Assembly (NCBI GenBank): GCA_016490735.1
Contig: JAEMWC010000023.1
Location: 441,501-505,500 of the forward strand
DNA length: 64,000 nucleotides
Direction of reading: 5' to 3'
Source of the DNA: Pachyseris speciosa
Lineage: Eukaryota > Cnidaria > Anthozoa > Scleractinia > Pachyseridae
The number at the start of each line of letters is the position of its first letter. The stretch's first letter is position 1. Below, piece by piece: positions 1 through 9,043 of the stretch. The notes below the pieces were generated by a model, which worked only from the letters and a program-made list of their open reading frames with translations, did not search any database and was not told the DNA's origin. A program made the translations under genes and the position numbers.

Positions 1-154
1 TGAGGCGTTGTTTCGCAGCCTCGGTGTTGCGGGGAAAGTCTTCCACATCGGAGGCTTTGTTGTGAGTGCTGTTCTGTTGCCAGTCGATATATACACATTG
101 GTGACTAACTCGATGGAGATCGATGCGTCTCGGAAAGGAAAGAAAGTAGTATAG
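1..154 (+). CDS. Apolipoprotein L-like protein, 3' coding exon, cut by the Polinton
   Basis: The frame starting at base 2 is open to the Polinton edge. It encodes a hydrophobic segment with VAGKVFHIGGF and LLPVDIYTLVTNS, which resembles the C-terminal part of the ApoL family (a conserved Asp followed by LV and a Ser, then a Lys-rich stretch). Family members are membrane-associated alpha-helical proteins, some with pore-forming roles. At base 145 the frame enters the TIR and stops after two codons at a TAG (152-154). The missing tail lies at 21202-21313. The 5' part of the gene is outside the window, so length and upstream exons are unknown. The assignment rests on a short segment. An unrelated membrane protein cannot be excluded. 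Confidence 0.6.
   Translation, partial: EALFRSLGVAGKVFHIGGFVVSAVLLPVDIYTLVTNSMEIDASRKGKKVV
139..144. repeat. Target-site duplication, left copy (AAAGAA)
   Basis: AAAGAA directly precedes the first base of the left TIR and is repeated directly after the last base of the right TIR. Six bases is the duplication length known for Polinton integrases. Confidence 0.95.
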
Positions 155-207
155 TGTTTGGGGGTACGAAATCAATTGATTTCGTTTTCCCCAAACACTA
201 TACTACT
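145..207. repeat. Left terminal palindrome, 63 nt
   Basis: Nineteen-base outer arms (145-163 and 189-207) pair perfectly around an inner 20-bp perfect palindrome (166-185). The only asymmetry is GT at 164-165 against TTT at 186-188. Either single strand could fold into a long hairpin. The tip begins AGTAGT, a repeated trinucleotide. Confidence 0.9.
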
Positions 208-227
208 GCCTTCTGGTCTCGTATTCT

Positions 228-377
228 GGAATATATAGTTATTTAATTTGATGGAATATATAGTTATTTAATTTGATGGAATATATAGTTATTTAATTTG
301 ATGGAATATATAGTTATTTAATTTGATGGAATCTATAGTTATTTAATTTGATGGAATCTATAGTTGTTCAATCTGAT
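228..377. repeat. TIR tandem repeat, 6 x 25 bp
   Basis: Units begin GGAATATATAGTTATTTAAT and repeat every 25 bp. Units 5 and 6 read GGAATCTATAG, and unit 6 is the most diverged. The complementary strand contains ATAACTATATATT, the same box that precedes the polymerase and zinc-finger mini-protein genes. The right TIR has five units. Confidence 0.93.
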
Positions 378-616
378 GGAACCAAGGTCTGCACACTTCA
401 TCTATAGTTTATTAAAATGCGTGACATTCTCGGAAAAATCACCAAGCGTGACATTCTCGGAAAAACAGGAAATGAGTCATCGCCTATAGCTATTATTCTG
501 AGTCACGAGACGGTCGCATGATTTTTCTAACCAATCAAAAATGTACCCATAAATTATTTTTCTGATATTTTTATCAGAAGTAAGACCATTTTGATAAAAA
601 GTTGGTTGTCTTTGAA

Positions 617-3600
617 TTAACAACAATTTTTGATAAGATAATGTCCGTATGCGCGACTGTTGATTCCGTCTTCTAGTATATATCGTTTGTCATCGAAACA
701 GCTGAGTGATACTTTATTTATCTCATAACTTCCAAGTTGATGGTTTTGACTTCTGATTGTTTTCATTCTATGATGCAACTGTTTATTATTGAATAGAGTG
801 TCTTTATAATTTTCATGTTTGATGTTATTCTTAATAATATTCTTCTTAATTCCTTTCGCTGTTTTTCCTCCTTTTCGGTTATCTTTCATATAGCTATACA
901 TTTTCGATCGTAAACCGATGAATTCGGAAACGGGTACTCCTGCTGCCTCATCTTTGAATTTGCCAATAACTTTTTTATTCGTCTTATCGAAATATGGAGA
1001 GCATTCTGGGTAGTCGCTATTGTCAAATTTATTTTTATCCTTCCAGAAATTTCTATAGACATCTTGGGTTTCAATTTCATAGGTCAGTGAGTCTGTGTCT
1101 GTGAATAGTAATTTGGCCTTATTACCATACTTTTGTTTAATGTAGTTGTAATGGAAATCGTACATCAGTGTCTTGCTAAGGTCTAGAATACACATCCCCA
1201 CGTATGCCGGCCGGTTTAAAGTAAGTGTTTCTTTTATCTTATGAACAGCTACTAGATTTTCATCGAAGATTTTACTGCTAACATAAGTGGGTTTACTAGC
1301 TAATTTCAATAGCTTCTTCCCATCAGTCACCAATCTGACGTCTACTCGCTTTCTGAGGTTTTCCATCGTTTTGCCAAATACACTGTTATTCATCAGCTTG
1401 AAAAAGTCTTTCTCAAAGGCATTTTTAGCATTCTTACGTTTTTCAGTATTGAAATCAATATATTGCCTAAGCCACGCGGACTGATTGAATTCTAACACTC
1501 GATGGATTTTAGTTATTTTCAAACCGAGATCAGTATATAATTGGAGGTTCCTATAATGGAGCACGTATTTTTCTTTGTTGCTTAATGTTGGTATTAGTTT
1601 ATGCACCAGACCAGTTGATATATTGTATTTCTTTGCTATGTTTTTACAATAATCTGATAGCATGTCCCCAGTCACTTTAATCTTTTCCGACCCAAGTGGG
1701 TAGTCATTATGTAGATCATGTAACTCTTGGGGGTATTTGAGGTCAACTTCAAGTATCAAACCCTTTGCACTATCTTCTTTATAGACAGCCAGGTCTAACT
1801 TGCTGATCCGCTTTTCTGTCAACCATTTGAAACCACCGGTTGGTAAATATTGACTCATAGCCCAACCATACAAATTATTAGCATCAAGATACACGATGTA
1901 CTTCGAGGGCGCCTTCTCGTCGTAATCTTTCATGTATTTATAATTTGCTTTACCGTAACGGTTGGCAATATAGCTGATACCACCGCGCAGACCCTTTTCA
2001 ATGAACTGGAACATATCAATATCAGTCATCAATTCTAGTTTAATGTCAGTCATTTTAAGCATGGCATCCCATGATAGCCCTGGAGACGTGAAATAGTGGC
2101 ACGGGTCCAGTTTATAGTACTCAAGGCATGTTTTTCTGAAGTTTTCAAATACATCAGCCAGTAGGAGTACATCTGTTTTAAGGTACAGATCATGATAATC
2201 ACCCATGTTTTTCAAAGAGAATGCTTTCCAAACAGTCTGAGCATGCGTATAGTCTTCATCTGATATATGCTCATCACTCAGTATGCTATAGAATTCTTCT
2301 TTTGAGGGCAGCTTCTGATTGAATTGATCGAAACTGTCCATGTAGTCGTAAGGATAAACACCTTTCTGTGCCATCAGATTAAGATCCTTTCCCTTGAACT
2401 CTTGTGAGGTGTATTTTAAGGCTTCTTTTGGTAGATTGCCTACAAGTTTTTCCAAACTGGAGCTCATCAACTGGAAACTATCAATGAAGGTCAAGTGGTT
2501 GCCAAGCATGAAAGCCATATACTTCTCCATGTTATTTGGGATAGCATTGATGTTCATTTGACAGTCTTCACCTTTCTTGTTTTTGTAAGTGTGCTTCTTA
2601 ACAATGGCTCCAATCTCCTGCATAATAAAATGACTATCATAGCCTCTCAGATTGTGGAATATAACAGGTATTTTTATTTCTTCTGGGTTCACTCTGAGTT
2701 TCAGATTACAATCTTGGTGAGCAGAACCTCTGTATTTACCAGTGATGTGACAATGATCTCGAACTCGGATATCTTTGTCAGTGTATTTTTTATCACAAAT
2801 GTGACAAACTTTGACTTTTTGGAATTTCTCTTCATCATCTTTAGTCATTTTCAATGGTTTGTTAAAATTTTTTTTCACAACATTCTTGCAATATTTGACC
2901 TCCTCCAGCATAGCTTTCATGAATTTGTACACAGCCTTTTCACCCCTGTATATTACTGCTGGTTTGCTGTATTTATCATCATAACAACAAACTACTTTAT
3001 AGCCGTGGCCACAGTCAGTATGCTTCTGATAGGCTTCAGTGTATGATTTATCATTGTTGGGTTGACAACCGTGTATTTTTTCAGTGATGGCCTAAAAATC
3101 AGCATAGATCACAAATGGTACCTGCTGTTGTTTATGAAAGTTGTTGAATTTCAGTATGTTGTTATCTTTGTTTGGCATTTTTATTGCCTGTGTGCCATTT
3201 ACTTGCATGCAGTTGCTCTTGTGATCATTCAGAACCCTTTCAGAGCTGAAACACTGTAAGCAATGCATACAAAAGTGTTTTCTTTCTTTGTGCTTTGTTT
3301 GATTGTACATGAACTTATTGAAATCTTTGATTAGCACATAATGCTTGTTTTCATTTTCAGTTATTAGAAGCAGATTCAAGCAGTCTGCATATTTCTCTTT
3401 TGATACATATATTGGATAAGGTTGTTTCTCCTCATAACCGAATACATTGATGTTGATCTCATTTTGTTTTTCAATCTTATTGTAATGTTTGGTAGTCACT
3501 GGAAATTCAATCCCTGTATAATCCAATTTTTCAATGTATTGCTTGTCTGATTTTTTAACCCTCTGTGGGTATTTCTCTTGTGGGTTCAGGTGTCTGATGT

Positions 3601-4435
3601 GGCACCATCGGAAGCATTCATTATCCTCATATTTTAAGTTAATTAAACCCTTTGCACTGTTTCTGAGTTCATTCGGTAGTTTAATGTATGAGGAGCCCTT
3701 CATTGGCGCATATTTCACAACATTGAGGTAATGGCTGTCAACAGATTCAATTGTCCAACCTGAACCTTCAGATACCCAAACTGCAATCTTATTCATTATT
3801 TGGTCTTTTGACAACTGTAGTGATTCAGTTACTTCCAGATTATTCACAATTGTTTGAGCTACACTGTTGAAATATGCGGTTTTGTATTCTATTTCTCCGT
3901 CAGTCATTTTTGCAAATGTTAACTTGAGTGTTTCAACAAATTTGAGACCTTTAATTTCATTCAACAATTTTATAATATTATATGCAACAGCCTTTCTTGT
4001 GTTTTGCAGTTGCGCAAGCGGGTCTTTGTTATTTTTTATACCGATTTCAAAAGATTTTGTGAAGCCCTTCAGAGCTTTCTCTGTTTGCTCTATCTTAGTC
4101 CTGGGTGTAGGTGTTGGTCTCTGAATCACCTGTTTGGTTCTGGGGGCTGGGATCGGTCTCTTTTTCAATTGTTCTATTTCTTCCAACCATTCTTTTGGTG
4201 GTGCTGGTAATCTTTTTCTTTCGAAGTAATCAACCAATTCTTTCACAGTTGGTCTTTTCGTCCTTGGGGCGGGAATTGGTCTTGTTCTTGGTTTAGGCAC
4301 AGGTTTTGTGTCATCAACTATAATAACTTTAGGCTTTTTCTGCTGCTTCAACAACAACTCGATTAGCTTAGATTTGCTCATTTTTTTAAGACTTTTCTTG
4401 TCCATATTACTACTAGTTTCGATAATTTTTTCCAT
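617..4435 (-). pseudogene. Protein-primed family B DNA polymerase, interrupted by one in-frame TAG
   Basis: It would replicate the element from a protein primer. Reading from 4435, the N-terminal 447 codons hold four proline-rich repeats of the PIPAPRTK type, a C2H2-like CMHCLQC finger, and the start of exonuclease motif I (VIYADF). A TAG at 3092-3094 replaces the next residue, normally the catalytic Glu of the DxE motif. The frame continues with a Cys/His cluster (CHIC...DHCH), ExoII (FHNLRGYDSH), ExoIII (DVLLLADVF), polymerase motif A (LDANNLYGW), motif B (NNSVFGKTMEN) and motif C (FTDTDS, near 1081-1110). The two parts share one frame, so this is a single-base nonsense change and not an indel. 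The downstream part alone keeps the polymerase motifs but lacks ExoI. It is preceded by an ATAACTATAGAT box (4445-4456). Total length of about 1,270 codons is normal for Polintons. Confidence 0.95.
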
Positions 4436-4444
4436 TTATAATAT

Positions 4445-4456
4445 ATCTATAGTTAT
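4445..4456 (-). promoter_or_regulatory. Putative early-type box ATAACTATAGAT upstream of the polymerase
   Basis: The box lies 9 nt before the polymerase ATG on the minus strand. The same core occurs before the mini-protein gene at 4737 and in every TIR tandem unit. The function is inferred from recurrence only. Confidence 0.45.
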
Positions 4457-4539
4457 TATTTCTTTAAAACATTTCCGTCTGCGTTTAAATATGGTTGAGA
4501 ATTCAATTGATCCAATTACTGGATCCTTTTGAATTGTAA

Positions 4540-4737
4540 TTATTGAAGAATATTTTTTTGATGTTTTTTTCTTTTAATATGACAAGATTTCCCTGCCATT
4601 GTGTAGTTACGTCCTGTCTTACATATGTTACAGTACCATTCTTTATTTAGCATATAGGTAGTCTTGTGGTTTTTTTTTTCCTCATCACTGAGAACTCTAG
4701 GCCTTCCCCGACCTCTCTTAACATTTTGATTCTCCAT
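4540..4737 (-). CDS. Small AT-hook and zinc-finger protein
   Basis: The gene encodes 65 residues. The N-terminus has an AT-hook-like RGRGRPR (residues 8-14), which in other proteins inserts in the minor groove of AT-rich DNA. It is followed by a CNIC...H...H cluster resembling a C2H2 finger (YCNICKTGRN, then CHIKRKKH). It could bind the element's AT-rich DNA as a regulator or chromatin-like factor. The start overlaps the tail of the neighbouring nuclease gene by 20 bp. The 13-mer AATATATAGTTAT directly upstream (4738-4750) is identical to the core of the TIR tandem unit. I know no named family for it. The role is inferred from motifs. Confidence 0.7.
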   Translation of the reverse strand: MENQNVKRGRGRPRVLSDEEKKNHKTTYMLNKEWYCNICKTGRNYTMAGKSCHIKRKKHQKNILQ

Positions 4738-5595
4738 AATATATAGTTATATAAATTATTTTTTTTAAATATCTTTCTCTTCTTGATAAGTATAATTTGC
4801 TTTCTTCCATGTGTTTAGTTATTTCATGAATCAAGTCTTCGAAACTATTGCTCATGATGTATTTGCAGTTGTTTTTCTCATACATTAGCTTCATATAAGA
4901 CTGTTTGTCTGACACTTTATACACACCTGTTGGGCTTTTGAATTCAAGACAAAGAGCACTGTGTTTTCTTGTGGGATTTAAAGCATTAAATCACATTGTC
5001 CAGCCATATATCCTTTCTTATAACTTCTGATTCTCATGTTTGGGCTTATTTGATTTTCACCTAATCCCGCCACCATTAATGCACCTTCATATTTCTTTCT
5101 GATGAATGAAACAATCTTATAATGCAGATCATCTTCACTTTCAATCATCAGCATATTATTGCTTCTGTCATTGAACTGTTTGTAATATCCCTGTTTCCTG
5201 ATTGATGGTAATACTTTCGATGTAACCCAATGTTTGAATTTTACTGCTTCCTGTTTTTTAGAGGACAGTATTAGTGAATAAAGTCCAGATTCATTTATGA
5301 AGAAACATTTGAAAGTTTTTTCGGGGGTCTCAGCATGAGGGACCATTTTTGTCCCCCGTGAATCGGTGGCCTCAGCACGAGGGACCATTTTTGTCCCCCG
5401 TGAATTTATGCTGATTTTGTGGTCTCTTAAAATTTTATCATCCGATACAACATAATCTCTGATTGCTCTTTGTGGATTTTTGTAGTCAAGAATTTTAGCA
5501 ATGTCTCTACCTCTGAACCAAATCTCATTGTTGTCATCAAGATAACAATCTATTGATACATCTAATTCTTTATTATCGTAGGAATATTTTTGCAT
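4718..5595 (-). pseudogene. BRO-N domain protein with nuclease-like C-terminus, frameshifted
   Basis: Residues 1-140 resemble the BRO-N/antirepressor domain of large DNA viruses and phages (IWFRGRDIAKILDYKNPQRA, and later FINESGLYSLILSSKK, FKHWVTSKVLPSIRKQG). The C-terminal part runs through GQCDLML to a TAA at 4978. Past it, in another frame, the sequence continues with LCLEFKSPTGVYKVSDKQ, then NNCKYIMS, to 4718. D...ExK spacing in this context suggests a PD-(D/E)XK or VRR-NUC-type nuclease. A one-base deletion near 4975 explains the break, so the ExK half is separated from the Asp half. An in-frame 42-bp tandem duplication (5329-5409, two copies of SRGTKMVP) lies in the BRO-N region and may be an insertion. 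Confidence 0.75.
4738..4750 (-). promoter_or_regulatory. Early-type box shared with the TIR repeat
   Basis: AATATATAGTTAT (plus strand) is identical to 13 bases of the 25-bp TIR unit and abuts the mini-protein ATG. It is a likely promoter element by recurrence. Confidence 0.45.
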
Positions 5596-5743
5596 TTGTA
5601 TATTATATTATAATAATTTATTTTTAATTCATTTTCGACCTGTGTTTAAATATAGTCAGGAGTAATAATATTCTTGGCTACATAATAGCAAATAACAGAT
5701 ATACTGTAGGTCTCCTTCACATATATGTTAGATAATTTTCTCT

Positions 5744-6703
5744 TTATAATATGTCTTTTAAATCCTTGAACGGTATCCAACTGTTAAATTCGTCACTGTA
5801 ACCCTTCCACTTCACCAATGCTTGTTTTTTCTTATAGTCTCTGCGAATGACTTTATCAATACGGAATACATCCTGTCTGGCTTTCAATAATTCAGCTTCA
5901 TAAAAACTCCCTTCAATATCGTCATCGTTGAGATCTTTTAGTTTGTATGTTATTGGATTAGTGTATTGGATTTTATCAACTGTAAACACTTCTTCAGTCC
6001 AATTTGGTGTATAGCCCTTGTCGAACACATTCCGTTTATACTTGGATATTCGGACCTTATCACCTATTTTAAATTTCGGTTTCTGTTTTAATGTTTTCAT
6101 ATCGCCATACAAATTGAAGTAAACAGTTCCTTCGTTCCTCTTATCAGATGCTTCAACGGGTGTCATCTTTGTGCTTGAATGTTTGGTATTATTATACTGT
6201 TTCACTAATTTTGGTAACATGTCTAAATACTGTGTATTACCTTGCTTCCACATTTTGGATTTAATTGTCCTATTCCATCTTTCAACTACTGATGACTTCT
6301 CTTCATTCTCAGTTGAGTACATCTGTACACTATGTTTCTCTAGCAAGTCCTTCAAGTGTTTGTTGTAAAACTCTTTTCCCTTGTCGACCCATAAATACTG
6401 TGGTTTTCTGCCTTCCTTGAATATTGTTTTGAATGCTTCAGTGACAGATTCAGCTTTCTTATCCTTCAATGGGACAATCCAACCATATTTGCTGAAGACA
6501 TCAATAACCATAAGAAGATATCGATAACCTTTATTCCATTTACTGAACTGTTGCATTTCAACTAGATCACTTGCCCATATTTCATCAATTTTATTTACAA
6601 TCACACGCCGCCGAGTGAAATTTCGTTTTATGGGTGCATGTAATTCATCAGCTAGTTTTTCTTGCCAGTTTTCTTCACTCGACGGCTTTTTCCGTTTTTT
6701 CAA
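5744..6703 (-). CDS. Retroviral-type (RVE) integrase with C-terminal chromodomain
   Basis: The enzyme inserts the element and creates the 6-bp duplication. Of 319 residues, the catalytic core holds the D-D-E triad in ASDLVEM, LWVDKGKEF and SSVVERWNRT, with typical RVE context (LLMVIDVFSKYGWIVPL, YNNTKHSSTKMTPVEA). An SH3-like C-terminal segment (FKIGDKVRISKYKR) follows, then a chromodomain (residues about 285-319, ALVKWKGYSDEFNSW). Chromodomains in other integrases steer insertion to modified chromatin. The frame looks intact. The only candidate start is TTG at 6703, overlapping the stop of the PLA2 gene as TTGA, so either the ATG was lost or translation starts differently. Confidence 0.93.
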   Translation of the reverse strand: MKKRKKPSSEENWQEKLADELHAPIKRNFTRRRVIVNKIDEIWASDLVEMQQFSKWNKGYRYLLMVIDVFSKYGWIVPLKDKKAESVTEAFKTIFKEGRKPQYLWVDKGKEFYNKHLKDLLEKHSVQMYSTENEEKSSVVERWNRTIKSKMWKQGNTQYLDMLPKLVKQYNNTKHSSTKMTPVEASDKRNEGTVYFNLYGDMKTLKQKPKFKIGDKVRISKYKRNVFDKGYTPNWTEEVFTVDKIQYTNPITYKLKDLNDDDIEGSFYEAELLKARQDVFRIDKVIRRDYKKKQALVKWKGYSDEFNSWIPFKDLKDIL

Positions 6704-7591
6704 ACACCGAGACCAAGTTTCTGTTTTTTGTCGATTAAGAATCTAGCCGTTTGACCCCATTTTGGCATCTCACCATATGGTATTTGATCTAGTGACTCGA
6801 CCATTGTTCTATCACAATCGCCTTTATTTTTTCCCATATCATAACAAATATCGTGGTAAGCTGCTATTTCATCCACCTTATTGTAAGGTTGTACATTCCA
6901 TTTCAAGACCTCACCAGTCAATGGATCATATTCCAGTTGTTCATGCAATGGATTGTATGGTCCCATATACTTATACTTACTTGGAGTCCAACCTGCTTTT
7001 GGTTTAGGAAGCTTGCCAATTACCTTATGGATATCAATCGCGCCTCCCATTTTATTGATTTTAGCTACCCATTTTTGTATATCTTCTGGTTTTGCATACA
7101 TGATATCTCCAAGCAATGAGCCACCACGTGTATAATCAACTCCAGCAATATCTGTTTTATACATTTTTTTCTTGTCAGAGCGTTTGGGTCTAATAGCAGT
7201 GCTCAATTGCATTAAGCCTTCTTTACCAACCTTTGTGATTGCAGGCTTTGCGAGGGAAAGTCCTTTGTCAATTAATTTCTTTTGCAGCTTTGGATTTCTC
7301 ATTGCTTCAGAAGCATAATATCTTCCCATTTCTACACCTTTCTTTGCTAAATAAGGGACTCCATGTTCCAAAAATCCTGTTAGTGCCATATCTGCTGCCG
7401 AATCTAGTATGCCCGCCCCTTCAGACGGGCTAATTAGTTTCCCTTCCTTTGACAAACTTAGTCTTTGTGATTCCACATTCAGCACAAGTACATTTCATCA
7501 CAGTTCGACCATTTTTAGTCTTCTGATATCTTTCACTTCCTGGTAGACATTCAGTCTGCTTCTTCTGTTTCACACAATATGATTTTACCAT
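6700..7591 (-). pseudogene. PLA2-like virion protein with N-terminal zinc ribbon, one frameshift
   Basis: ATG at 7591 begins a short Cys-rich domain (MVKSYCVK, then CTCAECG) typical of the zinc ribbon seen at the start of these Polinton proteins. That frame ends at TAG 7430-7432. The rest of the gene lies in another frame, open from before 7485. It has a long amphipathic middle part and a phospholipase A2-like domain near the C-terminus (KYMGPYNPL, then AAYHDICYDMGKNKGDCD with the His-Asp pair). Parvovirus VP1-type PLA2 domains help particles leave endosomes. A similar role here is inferred. The frameshift falls at about 7430-7450. The stop overlaps the integrase start. A TCTAA box lies 12 nt upstream of the ATG. 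Confidence 0.82.
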
Positions 7592-7603
7592 TATACCATT
7601 AAG

Positions 7604-7608
7604 TTAGA
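7604..7608 (-). promoter_or_regulatory. TCTAA box upstream of PLA2-like gene
   Basis: TCTAA on the minus strand lies 12 nt before the ATG at 7591, and it overlaps the protease stop codon. It is one of seven boxes at nearly constant distance. Confidence 0.6.
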
Positions 7609-7960
7609 TATTTTTGAAGTAGTCTATGATGAATCTGTGATTGACTCTTGTGTCTGTTGGATCAAATTCAGCATTATGTATTGTATTAAGAATGGATCTG
7701 CCTTTTTGTCTCTCAAGAAGATAGTACAAACACCAATATCCACATAGCACTGATTCCCTTTCTTGTATCTCATCACCAGAGTATTCAAGTTGTTTACCGC
7801 TTGCAGCCATATACATTTGAACTTCTGTTGGCATCATTAAACCGAAAGAGTCGAAGTATTCACAGTATTTATCATTTTTGAAATTCCTATAACAAACCCA
7901 ATGAGTACCAGGTCCAATTTTGGAATCAAGATTGACTATCCCACATTCATTGTTTCTCAT
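7604..7960 (-). CDS. Adenain-like cysteine protease (capsid maturation)
   Basis: It would cleave capsid proteins during maturation. The catalytic residues of the Ulp1/adenain fold are visible: His in PGTHWVCYRN, Asp in CEYFDSFGL, and Cys in SVLCGYWCLYYLL. The first ATG gives 118 residues. The frame stays open upstream to about 8060, encoding NKPLSNFDLINWVKQLGIKH and FRGVFSRDNLP, which belongs to the same protein by family resemblance. No ATG is found there, only CAT ACT AGG where the start is expected. The true start is therefore lost, non-ATG or created otherwise. It lies between the PLA2-like and pX-like genes in the leftward block. Confidence 0.88.
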   Translation of the reverse strand: MRNNECGIVNLDSKIGPGTHWVCYRNFKNDKYCEYFDSFGLMMPTEVQMYMAASGKQLEYSGDEIQERESVLCGYWCLYYLLERQKGRSILNTIHNAEFDPTDTRVNHRFIIDYFKNI

Positions 7961-8072
7961 CAGGTTCGGCAGATTGTCTCTTGAAAATACTCCTCTAAAA
8001 TGTTTTATTCCAAGTTGTTTAACCCAATTGATTAAATCAAAGTTGGATAAGGGTTTATTTACAAAATGGTTC

Positions 8073-8930
8073 CTAGTATGGGGATTGAATTGAATGGACT
8101 GTTTTTGCCCAGTAGAAGTCCTTTTCCTTTGGTTTTTCTTTTTTTTTTTTCATTCCCATGCCTATTGGGTTATCCCATGTACCAAAAACAGGAGGGGATT
8201 GCCATGGAATCATAGCATGTTTCCCACCACTTTTATTTTTTGCAATGGAATCTGGAACATGAACTGGTAATGACCGTCTTGGACGGCTGCTTTCAACATG
8301 CAAACCTTTTCTAGTTAATTTTCTAATTGCTTCTATGGCTAAAGGAATACCAATGCTTGCAAGAATTGACGCAATCCCCCGTCCAGTCTGCGCTTTTGTG
8401 GGTCTGATAACAACATCACCACCAGACTGCAATTTGCTCATTATCTGTGATAGCTGTCCTTTTGTGAGCAAGTTACCTAAGCTCAGTAATTGAGGCAGAT
8501 TATTATTAGGAATCATAAAACCACCTGTTTGTCCACTTCCTTTCTTGCTGCCAAATAATTTGTCAATACCAAGACTACCAAGTTGACTTATTGCACCTGT
8601 AGCCAACGCTGGGATAGCTTTTGATGCAGCTCTGGTAGCATAAGGCAGAAGTTTAGTTCCAAGTGAAAAAAGACTGGACCAAAGAGAGCCTCCTTCTACA
8701 ACTGCTTTTCTGATTTGATTTTTTGATATCTTGATGTCTGAACCTTTTCCTGATCTACTTGATTTAATCAGTTTGTTGATTTGTCTCTTAGTCAACATTA
8801 GTTGATCACCACCAGACAATTCACTATGTGTCAACCTGATTGTTACAGGCGAATTTGTTGCATAAGCTTTTGCTAGCTTTTGTTTCTGACCCTGTGAATG
8901 TTTCACTCCATGAGGATGATAAGTAGTCAT
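8073..8930 (-). CDS. Putative virion core protein (adenovirus pX/pVI-like)
   Basis: The gene encodes 285 residues. The N-terminal half has repeated short blocks of the form TIRLTHSEL, LMLTKRQINKLIKSSRSGKG and IKISKNQIRKA, a pattern seen in Polinton and adintovirus proteins compared with adenovirus core proteins. A Gly/hydrophobic region (GGSLWSSLFSLGTKLLP) follows, then another hydrophobic helix (IASILASIGIPLAIEAI), and a basic Lys-rich tail. The composition suggests a DNA- or membrane-contacting structural protein. It sits between protease and major capsid genes, as expected for a protease substrate. No TCTAA box is seen upstream. The start at 8930 is preceded by ATATATTAT. The family assignment is tentative. 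Confidence 0.6.
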   Translation of the reverse strand: MTTYHPHGVKHSQGQKQKLAKAYATNSPVTIRLTHSELSGGDQLMLTKRQINKLIKSSRSGKGSDIKISKNQIRKAVVEGGSLWSSLFSLGTKLLPYATRAASKAIPALATGAISQLGSLGIDKLFGSKKGSGQTGGFMIPNNNLPQLLSLGNLLTKGQLSQIMSKLQSGGDVVIRPTKAQTGRGIASILASIGIPLAIEAIRKLTRKGLHVESSRPRRSLPVHVPDSIAKNKSGGKHAMIPWQSPPVFGTWDNPIGMGMKKKKEKPKEKDFYWAKTVHSIQSPY

Positions 8931-9043
8931 ATAATATATGTTTATACTAAATTGTATTTAATATAAAACAATCATTTAATTTAATTATTTAATTTATTTA
9001 ATTTATTCAATTTATTTAATTTATTTCCAATTAATTATTTAAT
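8931..9043. other. AT-rich intergenic spacer with TTTAATT repeats
   Basis: Short irregular repeats of ATTTAATTT fill most of 8973-9043 between the core-protein start and the capsid stop. The region is likely 3' UTR plus promoter sequence. No open frame is seen. Confidence 0.6.

Larger units (their letters stand above)
145..497. repeat. Polinton left terminal inverted repeat, 353 bp
   Basis: The TIR matches the reverse complement of 20874-21201. In order from the tip it holds a 63-nt palindrome, six 25-bp tandem units (228-377), a unique stretch, and a direct pair GCGTGACATTCTCGGAAAAA at 419-438 and 446-465. The left copy is 25 bp longer than the right because it has one more tandem unit. Apart from that the two copies look almost identical by eye. 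TIRs are the ends recognised by the integrase and the presumed origins for protein-primed replication. Confidence 0.95.

Noticed and set aside
419..465. CRISPR-like direct repeats in the TIR
   Set aside because: There are only two 20-bp copies, and no array or cas genes in an animal genome context.
2495..3046. Long plus-strand open frame of 183 residues opposite the polymerase
   Set aside because: It lies antisense to clear polymerase motifs and has a composition typical of a shadow frame.
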